Part shown: positions 1-12,043 of the stretch, in pieces
How positions within the stretch are numbered: position 1 is the stretch's first letter
How the letters are laid out: each line of letters starts with the position of its first letter
Assembly (NCBI GenBank): GCA_947561585.1
Contig: CANNZV010002347.1
Span: 38,419 to 102,418, forward strand
Origin: Caprella mutica
Lineage: Eukaryota; Arthropoda; Malacostraca; Amphipoda; Caprellidae
DNA length: 64,000 bases
Direction: 5' to 3'
Notes under the pieces: generated by a model
What the model was told of the DNA's origin: nothing
What the model saw: only the letters and a program-made list of their open reading frames with translations
Databases searched by the model: none
Translations under genes and position numbers: made by a program

Positions 1-593
1 ATATAAAACTCTTTCCGAATAGAACTTACTGTCTAAGCTAGATACTAATTTATCATGTTTAATTTATCAGAATAAATGAAAACAAGGAGCTCTATATAGT
101 ATAGAATGAAAGAAATCAAATAATAGATTCATTTTCTGCAAAAATAAAAATATTTGAGAGGATATATCTGAATTTGTTTCACAATCAGCAAATGAATAAA
201 TAAAAAACATTTTCATACTTATTCATTGAAGAAAGTTAAAATCTAAAGTAAAAGAAAGTGATTAAAATTTATTGTGAATGAGCTATCAAATATTAAATAC
301 TTATTTTGTAACAAAGAGCTTCAGTTAATCAACTACAGTCAAAAGAATTAATACAAAAATTAAACTAAAAATTCAATTAATTAGAGTTGCTATTGCTAAT
401 ATAGAAAAGCAAAAACTTCATCAAACACAGCTGGCTGGCTAATTCAAATAAGTAATACATCATTTCAATCTCCATTAGCTAAAATGAAATTCATATCTAA
501 AATACCAAAACCTAAAATTTAACATTGATTAAATTGAGACAAAATTGAGTATGAAGTAAGTCAACTCTAAAACATATAAATTACAAACAAAAT
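1..593. other. No gene seen; A+T-rich 3' flank
   Basis: A+T-rich sequence without a coding pattern or a repeat I can name. It lies downstream of the minus-strand CaaX gene and so is probably its 3' flank. Confidence 0.5.
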
Positions 594-599
594 TTTATT
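594..599 (-). terminator. Candidate polyadenylation signal AATAAA
   Basis: On the minus strand AATAAA begins about 30 nt after the TAG stop of the CaaX gene (630-632). It is the first consensus polyadenylation hexamer downstream and would give a very short 3' UTR. The A+T-rich context makes chance hexamers common, so use of this one is inferred. Confidence 0.4.
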
Positions 600-629
600 A
601 AAACAACTAACAAGAAATGGCTAGCAAGT

Positions 630-1036
630 CTACATGACAACACAGAGAGTGGAAGTCGCTTCAGTTTTTAGTTCAATGATAGTTTCTCGTCTAACAACTA
701 TAGCGTTGTTATCAACTCGCATGAAATTATCCATAGTGGAATTCTTGCCTGAAATCTGAGAGACGACACTCTCATCCAGACTAGGTTTGCGGAAACTGGG
801 AATGGCGCTGCCCTTCTTCTTGAGACTTGTTCTTTCAGGGGACTTGGTGAAGGACTTGTGAGAGGCAACAGGGGAATTAGCAGCTACTGGGGTAATTTTA
901 TTGGGGGGTTTGATGAAAGAAGTGGGGGTGGAGTGGGCAGAGGGAGAGGATAGAGTGGGTATGCGACTCAGTGACTCGCCTTTTCCTCTTTTAATGGGGA
1001 TGCGACTTGACACAGTGGGGGTGTTCTTGGTGGACT
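630..1036 (-). CDS. Host gene, last coding exon, ending in a CaaX box (CVVM)
   Basis: Last coding exon of a three-exon minus-strand set (3811-3973, 1642-3688, 630-1036). The acceptor CTTTTCCAG lies just upstream, and the exon's first two bases complete a codon begun by the last base of the previous exon. The frame then stays open to TAG at 630-632. The residues are rich in Ser, Pro, Thr and Lys, and the protein ends TSTLCVVM. A cysteine four residues from the end followed by two aliphatic residues and Met is a CaaX farnesylation signal, so membrane attachment is predicted. No catalytic domain is visible. That exon phases and terminus both work out suggests a functional gene rather than a relic. 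Confidence 0.75.
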
Positions 1037-1641
1037 CTGGAAAAGAATTAATTATTAGTCTAGTGAAAGCTAAGTATTTCCATCAAAAACTGTAATCAAT
1101 AGCTGCCTGCCTATTGTTTAAGGAAAGGAAATTAATCAAAGAGAGTTATTTCAAAAGTAAATAGTTATCTAGAAAACAAGTATACAACTTCTTAATGGCA
1201 AAAAGAAATTACAATTCATATAAACTAAATTATTGTCGAATACCTTTTCATAATCTGACACTATACCAATTACCAATTCATACGTAGCTACAAAATTAGC
1301 AGTAGCTAATTAAAAGTTAATTGGCTAAGTGTAGAAGTAGCTAAACTGATTTAATGTAAAAGTAGAATGATTCGAGTATCATGATAATATCATTGGTTAA
1401 TGCAGCAGATGCTATGTGGTGAGAGAATAGTAACTCATCATAGAGCAAGTAGAATAGCATGTTAATGTAATTCGTAGAGGAATTAGTAACTAGTCATGTT
1501 AGTCTACCAAGTAAATGGATCTGATATATAAACATAGTAATATTGAACTAATCTCATTAAAACCAAACTAGATAACTTACTTAGCTAATTAGAATTTTAT
1601 TATAAATAAGCACCAATACATTTTAAATAATAATATCTTAC
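1037..1641 (-). other. Intron of the CaaX gene
   Basis: Intron of about 605 bp with donor G|GTAAGA at 1636-1642 and acceptor CTTTTCCAG ending at 1037, minus strand. It is A+T-rich and I see no nested element in it. Confidence 0.7.
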
Positions 1642-3688
1642 CAGTGTGCTCCAATTTGCCATTATCATGGCTGCTATCCAGCAAAGGACTGTGAGAAACA
1701 GATATTGTCACATTCTTCTCCACAGAGCCATCTAGAACTAACTGCAGAGTATCAGGAGCTTTGCCATTAGTCACTTCCTCTTCTTTCTTGTCAGCTCTCG
1801 TCTCACCATTGCTAGACAGAGTGAACGTGTTCCTTCTTTTCAATTTGCATACGGGTTGACTGTCTCCATTCTGTTCCTCAGTAAGTTGCCCATTAGTTTG
1901 GTCAGTCAGGACTTTAGGCACATCTTCCACACTACAAACAGTTTGAATGTCATGAACTATCTGGATTTCTTTCTCTAATTTAACCTCAATTGTAGAGGTA
2001 CTATTTTCATTACTAGTTATATTTCTATTTGTCAGATTATTCTCATTCCTATTTTCTTCTCCCAAATTTATTTGAAGATTTTCATTTGATAAAGAAGTAG
2101 ATGAAGGATTGTTGACAACTTCATTGTCTGTGGACATCTTTTCTTTCTCTCTGGTTACTTTTGGATTCTTTTTAGAGCCCCCTATCAGCTTTTTACCAAT
2201 AACAGGACTTTTAGCTGAAGGACTCTTACTGCTATAAGGTCTGTAGCCAGGAGAGGTCTCTCTCTCATTTGGTAAGGACACTTGCCTCTCGTATGAAATT
2301 TCTACTGACCCATTAGGATCTGATTTAGTTTTAGAAGACATGGATTCATCTGTTTCAGGTATTAGTGTTTGAGATTTCGTTCTTAGATTCACACAAATGG
2401 GCTCATCTTGAAAAGTGAGTGTGTAAGCTATGTTAGATTTTTTAACAGCAGTACTTTCAGCATCAGAGTTGTTCTGGCTATTTTCACTTGAACGCCTTTT
2501 TGCCATCCTAGTAATGATTGGTCTATCCATCAAGGAGTGAGGATAAGACTCAGTAGTAGAAGACTTTGAATAATGTTGCCGAAGGATAGGAGAAGGAGGA
2601 GGTGACATTGAAGAAGCAGATGAAAACTGAAGAGGTCGAATGGGTCTACTGTCTGGAGACAGCACTGGAGCTGCTTGAGATAGGGTTGGTAGATCGTTCA
2701 GGTGAATAGCTTCACGCTTACTTGTGTCTATATCCCCACTCTGATGCCGTGATCTGACCAAAACCTCTTCAGACTTGCAATCTGAGGCACTGCCAGACCC
2801 AAGACTCTGTTCAAACTGATCCTCATAGCTTTGATTATGCTCTTTTGGGCTGATGGAAATTTCAGGGTGAGGTATGTTCTTGGTACTACCATTTACAAAA
2901 TCAGAGCCAGCCAAACTAGCTCGCGATGTCACTGATGGATTGGTCATTGAGGATCGAACTGAAAGGTTAACACCAGCAACATTCTTCTGAGAATAACCTT
3001 TCAAGTGAATTTGACTTCTATGGAACTCTTCTTGTCTCTCACTCATATCTTGAGGTAAGTGAGTAGCTAAATTGATATCACTTGAAGCCTTGTCACTCAT
3101 TGGAACAGGACTGAATTCATTAGGCTCTTTAGAGGATTCACTAGCTATCTCAGGCTTTCTGCGCTTGAACCACCAACTTTTCTTTTTCTTGACGGTCATT
3201 AAACTTTCAGTAGAGCGATTAACTTCAACTTGCTTCAATTTTTCAATATTCCTGTTAGATCCCTTTACATCAAACCCCTCTTTCTTACTATCTATCTTAG
3301 TTTTAATCTCAGAACATCTGGCATTATTAAGTGAAGCAGTGTCCCAGCTATCTCTGCTTTTACTATCGCCATCTTTTATTCGACTTGAAGATGCCTTGTT
3401 TTTATCTTTTCCTTCAATCTCATCACTTTCATCTAAATTGCTGAGTCTCTTTTCAGTTGGCAAACCACGGAGACTCCCAAACTGCAATCTCCGACTGGCC
3501 TCCGCTTCAAATTCTGGAGGCACCCCACGTAGACTCCCACCAGATTGTATTCCATATGGAGCAAGATCTCCATTGGAGCTGATGGAGCGCCGCATGATGA
3601 TTGGAGTGTTGCCATAATTACTCACGGAAGAAGAACGTCTAGATCCAAAAGATAAGAAAGTCTTTTGTCTTGACTGCTCTTTAAATTT
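1642..3688 (-). CDS. Host gene, large Ser-rich coding exon (unrecognised protein)
   Basis: Main exon of the CaaX gene, 2,047 bp, open throughout. It is bounded by acceptor TTTTTCTCTTCAG and donor G|GTAAGA. Counting from the ATG at 3948, the three exons total 2,592 nt, exactly 864 codons including the stop, so about 863 residues if that ATG is the start. Visible features: a twice-used SLRG(V/L)P motif near the start of the exon; a strongly basic tract KKKKSWWFKRRK around residues 213-224; long Ser/Asn/Glu-rich segments with many SP, SPP and RRxS sites that could be phosphorylated. I see no enzymatic fold or transmembrane segment. The likely picture is a disordered, membrane-anchored scaffold or regulator, with basic patch and CaaX box acting together. 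That role is inferred and I do not recognise the family. Confidence 0.75.
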
Positions 3689-3810
3689 CTGAAGAGAAAA
3701 ATAGTATAAAATACAACAATATATATGAAAGCATTGAAATAATTTGTAATTATAAAATTAATTTATAAATTAATATATTTATATCACTCAATAGGTAAGA
3801 ATCTACTTAC

Positions 3811-3973
3811 TCTGTGGATGTCATAAGCAATGTTCCTGTAACGAAATTTCACAGCAATTTTTGTTTTTGGATACTCATATTGTTGGGACTCTTTGATCAA
3901 CTGTTCCTTGATGTAATCAATGTCAATAGAAGCAGGATCACTTTCCATTTTAATGTGGCTTCTAATTTCTGTT
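3811..3973 (-). CDS. Host gene, upstream coding exon (possible start at 3948)
   Basis: Exon with donor CACAGA|GTAAGT (3805-3810 on the complement), joining in phase 0 to the exon starting at 3688. Two starts are possible. ATG at 3948 gives a 46-residue N-terminal segment (MESDPASIDIDYIKEQ...). Alternatively a pyrimidine tract plus AACAG at 3974-3978 is an acceptor and this is an internal exon, with earlier exons elsewhere. The segment is charged and likely helical, with a KIAVKFRYRN stretch. The 122-bp intron to the next exon (3689-3810) is short and typical of arthropods. Confidence 0.6.
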
Positions 3974-6689
3974 CTGTTAATCAGGCAAAAAAAATGCATC
4001 AGGATTAGTTTAGCAAAAACCAGACACTTAACAGTTGCAAGTAACAACATAACTAACTACTAACAAATTGATCAAAAATAATAAGGATTAGATTCATTAA
4101 TAATTCTGCATTAAATTCAAACCCATTTTGTAAAGCTGGCCAGGCAGAAATCTGACTAGCATAGGAATATTAGTCAACTCAAACCAGTTTGCTCTCTGCA
4201 GAAACTGATAAAAGTGTTACAAGAGTAGAGATTTTTAATTCATTTTGTTCTCCAAATAATTGATTTGAAAATAGGAATTGCTCCATAAATTAAAAGAATG
4301 TTCTGAATCCCACTGTCCTCAATTAGCTCAAGATTTCCCAGAGATCTCAAATTGGGCTCAGAGATTTTAGGAAAAATGTTTAATTTTCACCAGAAGGGGA
4401 TATTTTGCTACAAAATGAAAACAGAAGGCAAAATTTAAATTGGAGTTATTCTTGCAGAACACTTTAACCCACTCTGCATAATGTGGCTCTTGACTATCGA
4501 CTCATTCCGATATTTCAAATTGATATAGAATTAGTCTCAGGCTATCGCCTTGGTAGCAGATTCAATTATTTGGACTGAATTACTCTCTAAAATGATAAAA
4601 TCACCTCAGGTTTGGTGAGACTTTTGGAAAAATGTAACATATTCTGCAGAAGGCACTTTAGCAGTCTGATTAGTAGAGGTGCTTCACCATTCTATTATGA
4701 TTTATTGATTTGATAAAGCCAGTTCATCATTCTGGCTCATTCAAGACACTGAGTCACACACTATTTAAGGAAATAATTTCCTAATCGACAACATGTTACA
4801 TGATCACAGAAGTGAATTCACAATTCTGTTCCCAAAGGTTCATGTTTAAGAAAGTGGAGGTATTTCTGTGTGTTAAGTCCACTTCTGTTTTTAGATATTT
4901 AGGCACTTTACGTAGATAAAGGGAGCCTTTTTGGGATATTGCTCAAGAATACAATTTCTTATAAAAACGCTCTGTATTAGAATATGGTGCAATCATGATT
5001 CTACTACTTTATCTCTAACTTTTTGCCTTTTAGATTTTTTGATGAAATAGTTTTCAGATATGAAATCGTTAATAGCTATCGGTTGCTGCATCCTTTACTT
5101 TGTTGTACTATGCACTACATCATTGTTTAATTGCCTGGCAGAGGGGTTCGGGAGACAGCACTCCCCAAGATATAACAGTCTGTAGAATATATTTGGTGCA
5201 CTGAACTCAGCCTTTTTCTATTTTGCCTTCCCAAAATTAAAGGTAATATAGATATAAATAGCTAAAAGTCCTCAGACATTGCAAGAAAATTTTTTTTAGA
5301 GATTTGTGCAGTCATCCAACATGGGGGAATTTACCATCAAATACAATTTGGTCAATACCAGTCTGCAGTTGGTGTATAAAAACCCACCGATTTTTTAAAA
5401 ATGAAAAAATCCATACATATTTCCAATAATTTTACTGATCCATCAACATGAATTATGAACTTAGTTGTGTAATATTGCAAGAATGAAGGGTTCTGTTCTG
5501 CAACTCACAACAAATGGTATTCTTGTATCTTCAAAAAAAGTCTTAAAATGGCTCCATATACCTTATACAGAGTCAAAATATTGAAAATCTGGGATGCATC
5601 TAGAACACAACACTTTACCAGACTGGAAGATTTAGATTGTAAGCCAATTTTGGGCCAAAATTTTGGCTGATTTTTAAGATTTCAAGTAAAAAACAACATG
5701 GGAATAATTGAATATTGGAATTGATTATGAAAAAGACGTATCAGAGTTAAATTTCAGAATGCAAGTCCTTTAGGATAAATTTGCCCAATAATTAGCACTT
5801 TTAAGCCACCACCATCAATTGGAATAATATTAACTAGTTTCCTGAGATTGCAAAATGCACAAATATGCTAGTACCAAAGGTCTGATTTTCCTCCCACTGC
5901 GATTCCATACATATGAACTGAGCCATGAGGTTATGTTATGCTCTTTTGCATCTCAATGCTTAATACAAATTAAAACAAAATGTTGACCATCTGTAGGTCC
6001 CTTTGCATTCAATTCATTATTTATTTAACAGATATGGGAAAACTAAACTGTGTACATCATTGGAAATAGGAATATTAGTTGTTTCTCACTAATGTTTCAA
6101 TTTTCATGTTAGATTTTACAGAAAAACTTATAAACAGTATCAGAAATACTCATATTTATTCAAACATTGTTGAATTCAGTTGCAACAAATAAGTTATATT
6201 TAGTTTTCTATCCTGGACTTTCACAAAAGAATAACCAATTGCAACTGCTGAGTTGCTTGATGCCGAAGCAGGACCATCAGCCACAGACGAGTTGCTAAAG
6301 GAGACCGTACCTGTTTTTTTAAAATATTTTTTATTAATGAAGCTATGGTTCTGAAACTTAGTACCCGTATATAAAATTGAATTCTCCATCATTTTTGTTC
6401 CTGGCATTTTTTCGAGGCTTCTACAATTTTGAAGCTATGGCATTGGTTTTTTTTAATTATATTCTCAACGTAATTCTCTACAACACTGATTCACGTGTTT
6501 TTTTTTCGAAATATTATTTTTTTTGTGGAAAAGAATGTGGAATTTAATATTCCAAAAATCAATTTGAAAATCAAGAGAATTTCTTGGAGAATCGAATGCA
6601 AAAAACTCCAATGCCATAGCTACAAAATTGTAAAAGCCTTAGGCTTTTGAATACCAAAATCTGTCATTTTTCAAAAAGGGACAGAAAAT
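3974..6689. other. No gene seen; intergenic or upstream intron with repeat relics
   Basis: A+T-rich sequence. Apart from fragments of the CCAGTCTG repeat group around 5150-5480, I find no coding support. An 83-codon minus-strand frame at 6156-6407 has an acceptor-like AAACAG but no paired donor and no recognisable sequence, so it is not called. Confidence 0.4.
5150..5480. repeat. Relics of the CCAGTCTG short-repeat group
   Basis: Fragments match the families at 21-29 kb: CAGTCTG followed by ATATTTGGTGCACTGAA near 5180-5205, AATTTACCATCAAATACAATTTGG near 5330, and CCAGTCTGCAG with AAACCCACCGA near 5360. They are degraded and lack clear target duplications, so they are older copies of a group still well preserved 16-23 kb away. 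Confidence 0.55.
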
Positions 6690-6765
6690 AGCGTGCGCGG
6701 AAAATTGCCACTGGGAAGATTGCCCCGGGAAAACTGCTACCCGGAAAATTGCCACTATAAAATAT
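6690..6765. repeat. Short degenerate repeat (GGAAAATTGCC-like units)
   Basis: About four imperfect units of 14-17 bp built on GGAAAATTGCCACT, GGAAGATTGCCCC and GAAAACTGCTACC. The style, a variable word joined to a constant AATTGC-like word, resembles the larger degenerate arrays at 9-10 kb and 47.7/48.5 kb. Confidence 0.5.
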
Positions 6766-8370
6766 ATTAACAATATATCAACAAAATGATAAAATATTTT
6801 ACTCTATGAAAGAATACCGAAATGAATACAAAAGTATTTGAATTTTATGTAAATGAAATTTTCACAGGAACAAACTAAAAATAAATATTTTAGTCTATGA
6901 AAAAAATACTGAACTAAATGCAAAATTATTTAAATCTTATGTAAAGAAAACTTTCACTGTGCGTTCTTCTTTCATTGACAAGTTAAAAAAAATTCAACCA
7001 TGGAACGATCAATGAGCCTGAGAGGCACATTCCAGATTGAAATATTTAAGCATAATTTAATAACTAATTGCTTTGAGTTACTGAAATTCTTTGATTTTTA
7101 TTGTGTAAGACGTAACTATTTATTGTGAAACTGATTAAACATGTTTTGTTGTTAATCGTGAAATTAATGTAGCAAGATTATATTTATTATTGAAACTAAT
7201 GCAACATGTTTCTTTTCTATTAAGTTTTTTTTATAGTTTATAATCATACCCATTTTGCAACACAATCGCAACACCACAAACAAAAATATTAACTATTTTT
7301 GCTAAACGTAAATTTTACCATTATGTTTATTGATTAATTATAAAGAAAAACTTCCACCTTTACTTGTTTTAAATGTCAGTGTACTAAGGACTGTAAATAG
7401 ACAAGACAAAGAAAAAATTAAAGGTAGAGTTTGACAAGATATAGATGGGTTTCCTCTTTCCTGTTAGTAAGATTTCAATTAAGTAGCTTTGGCTTTAACG
7501 TCTGATTTGGAACAAAAGGCCATATCACAGACGCCAAAAGGAAATTAAGTACAAGGGACTGGAAAAAGCAGTCAGAAAGAAAAGTGGCTCCATGAACAAA
7601 GTCACCTACCACCGTCGGGGACAATGCTCATGAATGCAGAAAAGCTACTCTGTGAATGCAGTCACTTAATTACCAAAGAATGTGACAAAATGGGACACAA
7701 GCACCGGTGACTGCACTCTCAGATAAAAAAAGAGAAATGAAGAGGTGATAGTAAAGGAAGACTACGAGTCAAACTAACAGAGAAATCACAGGAATTACCA
7801 GTCATGATTGATATTCAGTTTCTAAGAAACAAATCTAATATAACTAGTGTTAGGCGTGAATGTTAAATTGGCTACATCAATAAGAAATAAATACACTGGG
7901 TGCAATTGTCACAATACAAAATGTATTGGATGTGTACATGTTAACCCCAGTACGGACATAGTATATTTTATATATTTCACATTAATTATTTGAAAGATCC
8001 GTTTTCGTTATCTGTACATAGTTACAGGAGCACAACTTGTCAAAGAATAAAAATAACAATAAAAATTAATCGACGTTTATGTACAATAATTTTGACATTT
8101 GTTAACTGATTTAAAAAAAACACATTAATAACTAGACAGATATTTCAGAAAATATGCATATTAAAGTTAATTCTTTCAAATATTGCATATAATTATGATC
8201 ATTGTAAGGAAGAATTCACTTTGATCGGAAGAATTCACTTAGATCGTATAACTTGTCAATTTGAGATGTACACATTGTAAAATTCTTATAAAATAAATTC
8301 TGATCAACATTGCATTCAGTACCTATGATTTTTGTGAATTTCAAAAAAAAATTCAGTATGAATTTATATA
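6766..8370. other. No gene; includes a dispersed repeat shared with 57.3 kb
   Basis: Non-coding and A+T-rich. About 7510-7700 (GGAAATTAAGTACAAGGGAC, then CAGTCAGAAAGAAAAGTGGC and onward) matches 57320-57450 (GGAAGTTAAATACAAAGGAC, then CAGTCAGAAAGGAAAGTGGC) in direct orientation, so both are copies of an unnamed dispersed repeat. Nothing else is recognised. Confidence 0.45.
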
Positions 8371-8639
8371 CACTGCTGATCAATAATATAAGACCGTTAG
8401 AAAATTGGATAGAATACTAACATTTTGTAGATAGGATTGTGAATTTTTAAATATAGGTTGCTTATAACAATCTACATAAATGTTCGAAATAAAAAAACAA
8501 TTGCACCATCAACTTTTTCTTAAATCTGCATTTTTATGAAATAAGGCGTTTAACACTTGATCATAAACAAGACAATGGTGCAAAAAAGCTGAAATTAGGG
8601 TTATTTCATAGATTTTCACTCAGTTTAAAATTAAGGGAG

Positions 8640-10740
8640 GGGTCAATTACGGGTAAAATAATTAAGAGTAAACTAAAATGGCAACAATCAATTAGTAATA
8701 ATAATAATAGAAAACAGTATGAAATGTAATAATATAATTAGAAAACTCCCAATTACGGGAAATATAATTAAGAAACACATAATTAAGAATCTCATAAAAA
8801 GTGAAAAAATAATTACTTGTAAATTAATTTGAGGTAAAATAATAGCCAACCAAATAATTATGAAAACTATAATTTCAAAACTCATTTTTTTGAGTAAAAT
8901 AATTGTAAAACTATCAAATTACAATAATATAATTAACGGTAAAATAAATAAAAACATTCAAAATGAGGAAAAATAAGGACAAAACATATAATTAGCAATG
9001 ATTTAATTACGAAACAACTAATTTCAAAACGCATAATTATCGATAAAATAGTTAGCACAAGTTTAATTTGCGCAAGTGTATTTAGCGCAAGTGTAATTAG
9101 CGCAAGTGTAATTAGCACAAGTACAAATCGCGCAAGTGTAACTAGCGCAAGTGTAATTAGCGCAAAACTGATCTGAGAAGCTCCACCCATATCTTTTAGA
9201 TCCAATGGCAACGCTGGATACCTTCGATGTCATGAATCTTTTTTACTTAATGTCATCAATGAATAGAACCAATCACGGAATAAGACGTTCAAACGTAGTG
9301 TTTAGTGTGTAATTAGCACAAATTTAATTAGAGCAAAATAATTAGCACAAATTTAATTAGAGCAAAATAATTTGCGCAAATATAATCAGAGCAAAATAAT
9401 TAGCGAAATATAATTAACGAAAATATAGTTTGGGCAAAATAATTAGCACAAATTTAATTAGAGCAAAATAATTTGCGCAAATATAATCAGAGCAAAATAA
9501 TTAGCGGAATATAATTAACGAAAATATAGTTTGGGCAAAATAATTAGCACAAATTTAATTAGAGCAAAATAATTTGCGCAAATATAATCAGAGCAAAATA
9601 ATTAGCGAAATATAATTAACGAAAATATAGTTTGGGCAAAATAATTAGCACAAATTTAATTAGAGCAAAATAATTTGCGCAAATATAATTAACGCAAATA
9701 TAGTTTGAGCAAAATAATTAGCGCAAAAAATACTCTGTTAACTGCCTGTTCTCAAATAATACTGACACAAAAATATGACATTTAAAGTGTAACAGTACAC
9801 AGGCAGTTAACAGAGTATTTTTTGCGTTAATTATATTGCGCTAATTATTTTGCTTTAATTATATTTGCGCTAATTATTTTGCTCTAATTATATTTGCGCT
9901 AATTATTTTGCTCTAATTATATTTGCGCTAATTATTTTGTTCTAATTATATTTGCGCTAATTATTTTGCTCTAATTAAATTTGCGCTAATTATTTTTCTC
10001 TAAATAAATTTGCGTTAATTATATTGTGCTAATTATTTTGCTCTAATTAAATTTGCACTAATTATTTAAAGTATCTACACACAAAGAATCACTATCACAT
10101 TTACCCTATTACCTTTCTTTCTCACAATGAAGAAGTAATGACGTCACTGTTGGTGGTAGTTATCGAGACAGCTGGGCGGAGCGTATTTTTTGCGCAAATT
10201 ATTTTGCTCTAACTATACTTGCGCAAATTATTTTGCTCTAATTATATTTGCGCAAATTATTTTGCTCTAATTACACTTGCGCTTATTTTTTTTTGCGCAA
10301 ATTATTTTATTGTTATTTAATTTATTGGAAATTGTGCGTTTTCTAATTAATTTATTCGTAGTTATTTTATCAATAATTGTGCGTTTTCTTTTTATTTTAC
10401 TGGATTTTAACTTTTTTCGTATTAAATTGTTGCAAAATATATTTTCCAAATTAACTTTTTTGAAATTTTATTACTCCATTTTATGTGTTTTATAAATATT
10501 TTACTGCCTTTTATTTTTTTTAAATTAATGTGTTTCCTAGTTTTTTTATTGCATAATATTTGTTTCTAATAATTTTATTTCAAATAATTTTACCAAATTT
10601 TAGAATGTTTTGAATTATTAGTTTCGTAATTATTTTATCAAAATTTGTGATACTGTATTTTATTTTTCTCTAATTAATGAGTTTTTAAATGTACGGTTTT
10701 CATATTGGTTTACCTGATTTTATTTTATCATATATTGATG
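8640..10740. repeat. Foldback-like insert: inverted arrays of AATTAGCGCAA-type words
   Basis: Left half (about 8640-9740) consists of words such as AATTAGCGCAAGTGT and AGAGCAAAATAATT. The right half (about 9800-10740) is the same vocabulary reverse-complemented (TTGCGCTAATTATTTTGCTC). The centre is a perfect 28-bp inverted repeat, 9722-9749 against 9799-9826, around a 49-bp loop. At 9340-9720 the left arm has a higher-order unit of about 101 bp repeated three to four times. No coding sequence is present. The structure resembles foldback elements with tandemly repeated inverted ends; no target duplication could be fixed. Confidence 0.7.
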
Positions 10741-10779
10741 TCACCCTAAAATTAACAGCCATAGCATAAAGGTGTCACA

Positions 10780-11766
10780 ATGCCAAAAGAATCTAAACTA
10801 AGTTGAGCATGCCAGAATCCTAGATTTCCACCAACTGAGTTTGTCACAACGGGCGATTGCTGACAAGTTGAATCGAAGCAAAACTGCAGTTTGCAACTTC
10901 CTAAAGGATCCCCAAAACTATGGAAAGACAAAATTTACAGGTAGACCAAGAAAAATTTCCTCTGCGCTGAATAGGAGGATCAAACGTGTAGTGAAGAAGA
11001 ACAGAGGACTAACTTCTAGGGAAATTAAGGAGGCTACAGGTGCGGATTGCAGCCCAATAACCATTAGACGACAGTTACGCATCAATGGGATGCGTCTGCA
11101 GGTGCCCTGGCTCTTACCACGCCACAAGCATGACTGTCTGAGATTCAGTCAGGATTACCAAATGTGGGACACTGGAAAATGGATGCAAGTCCTCTTCTCA
11201 GACAAAAAGAAGTTTAATCTTGATGGTCCAGATGGCTTCTAGAGGTACTGGCATGAAAAAGAAATGCCTCATGAGATCTACTCTACACGGCACAGACATG
11301 GAGGCTCCGTAATGGTGTGGGGAGCATTTTCATCCATCGGAACGATGGAGTTGCAGATTGTTTATGGTCGTCAAACTGCAGCTGGCTACATCACAATGCT
11401 CCAAAATGCTAATCTGGTGACCGAAGGACAACGGTTGTGTGGAGATCGGTGGGTTTTCCAGCAGGATAATGCTGCAATTCATAGAGCACGCAGGACAATG
11501 AGCTTCTTAGAGGAGAGTGGTGTCCGGGTTTTGAAGCATCCCGCATGCTCCCCGGACTTGAATCCTATAGAAAACCTCTGGGGGTGGATGGAAAGGGATG
11601 TTTACAAAAATGGAAAGCAGTATGTCACTGTGGATGAGCTCGACGAGAGTCCATTTTCACGAGTTGGAGCAACGTTTCCCTTACACTGCTAGAAACCCTC
11701 CTTTCCAGTATGCCACAGAGAATTTGTGAAGTAATCAAAAGCAATGGAGGCAGAACTAACTATTAA
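10780..11766 (+). pseudogene. Tc1/mariner transposase, DD34E, frameshifted and interrupted
   Basis: A Tc1 transposase would bind the element ends and cut and paste it at TA sites. The ATG at 10780 opens the frame. A one-base insertion near 10803 breaks it, and the frame from 10841 then gives a paired helix-turn-helix region ([16 protein letters not shown], with a GRPRK hook) and the catalytic start. Catalytic residues are all visible: D in [10 protein letters not shown] in FQQDNAAIH, E in NPIENLWG, with 34 residues between the second D and the E. A TAG at 11239-11241 interrupts the core, and a second frameshift near 11650 displaces the C-terminus, which resumes and ends at TAA 11764-11766. 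With at least three lesions it cannot make active enzyme. Length without lesions would be the usual ~330 residues. Confidence 0.92.
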
Positions 11767-12043
11767 AGCCAATTTTGTTGACATTTTCTTTGTTATTTGG
11801 TATTTATCCTAATTTAAGTTATGTGGTCTTATGTTTATGATAAGTGTTAAAAGCTTTATTTCATAAAAATGCAGATTTAAGAAAAAGTTGATGGTGCAAT
11901 TGTTTTTTATTTGGAACATTTATGTAGATTGTTATCAGCACCTAGCTATATTTAAAAATTCACAACCCTATCTACAAAATGTTAGTTTTTTTATCCAATT
12001 TTCAAACGGTCTTATATTATTGATCAACATTATGTACAGTAGG

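Larger units (their letters stand above)
8371..12030 (+). mobile_element. Tc1-type DNA transposon with ~200-bp inverted ends, inactive
   Basis: Left end (8371 onward, after TA at 8369-8370) reads CACTGCTGATCAATAATATA. The right end, read inward from about 12030, repeats GATCAATAATATAAGACCGT and stays similar for about 190 bp, including CAATTGCACCATCAACTTTT. Inverted ends of this length around a DD34E transposase are seen in Tc1 elements with IR/DR structure. The outermost 10 bp of the right end are degraded, so that boundary is good to roughly 10 bp. The foldback at 8640-10740 interrupts the element between left end and transposase; without it the transposon would be about 1.55 kb, the usual Tc1 size. 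Confidence 0.85.

Noticed and set aside
6156..6407. 83-codon minus-strand exon of the CaaX gene
   Set aside because: An acceptor-like site is present, but no donor, no recognisable sequence and no way to join it in phase.
8688..9211. Minus-strand Leu/Ile-rich frames resembling membrane proteins
   Set aside because: Translation of the AATTAGCGCAA-type repeat words in the foldback arm.
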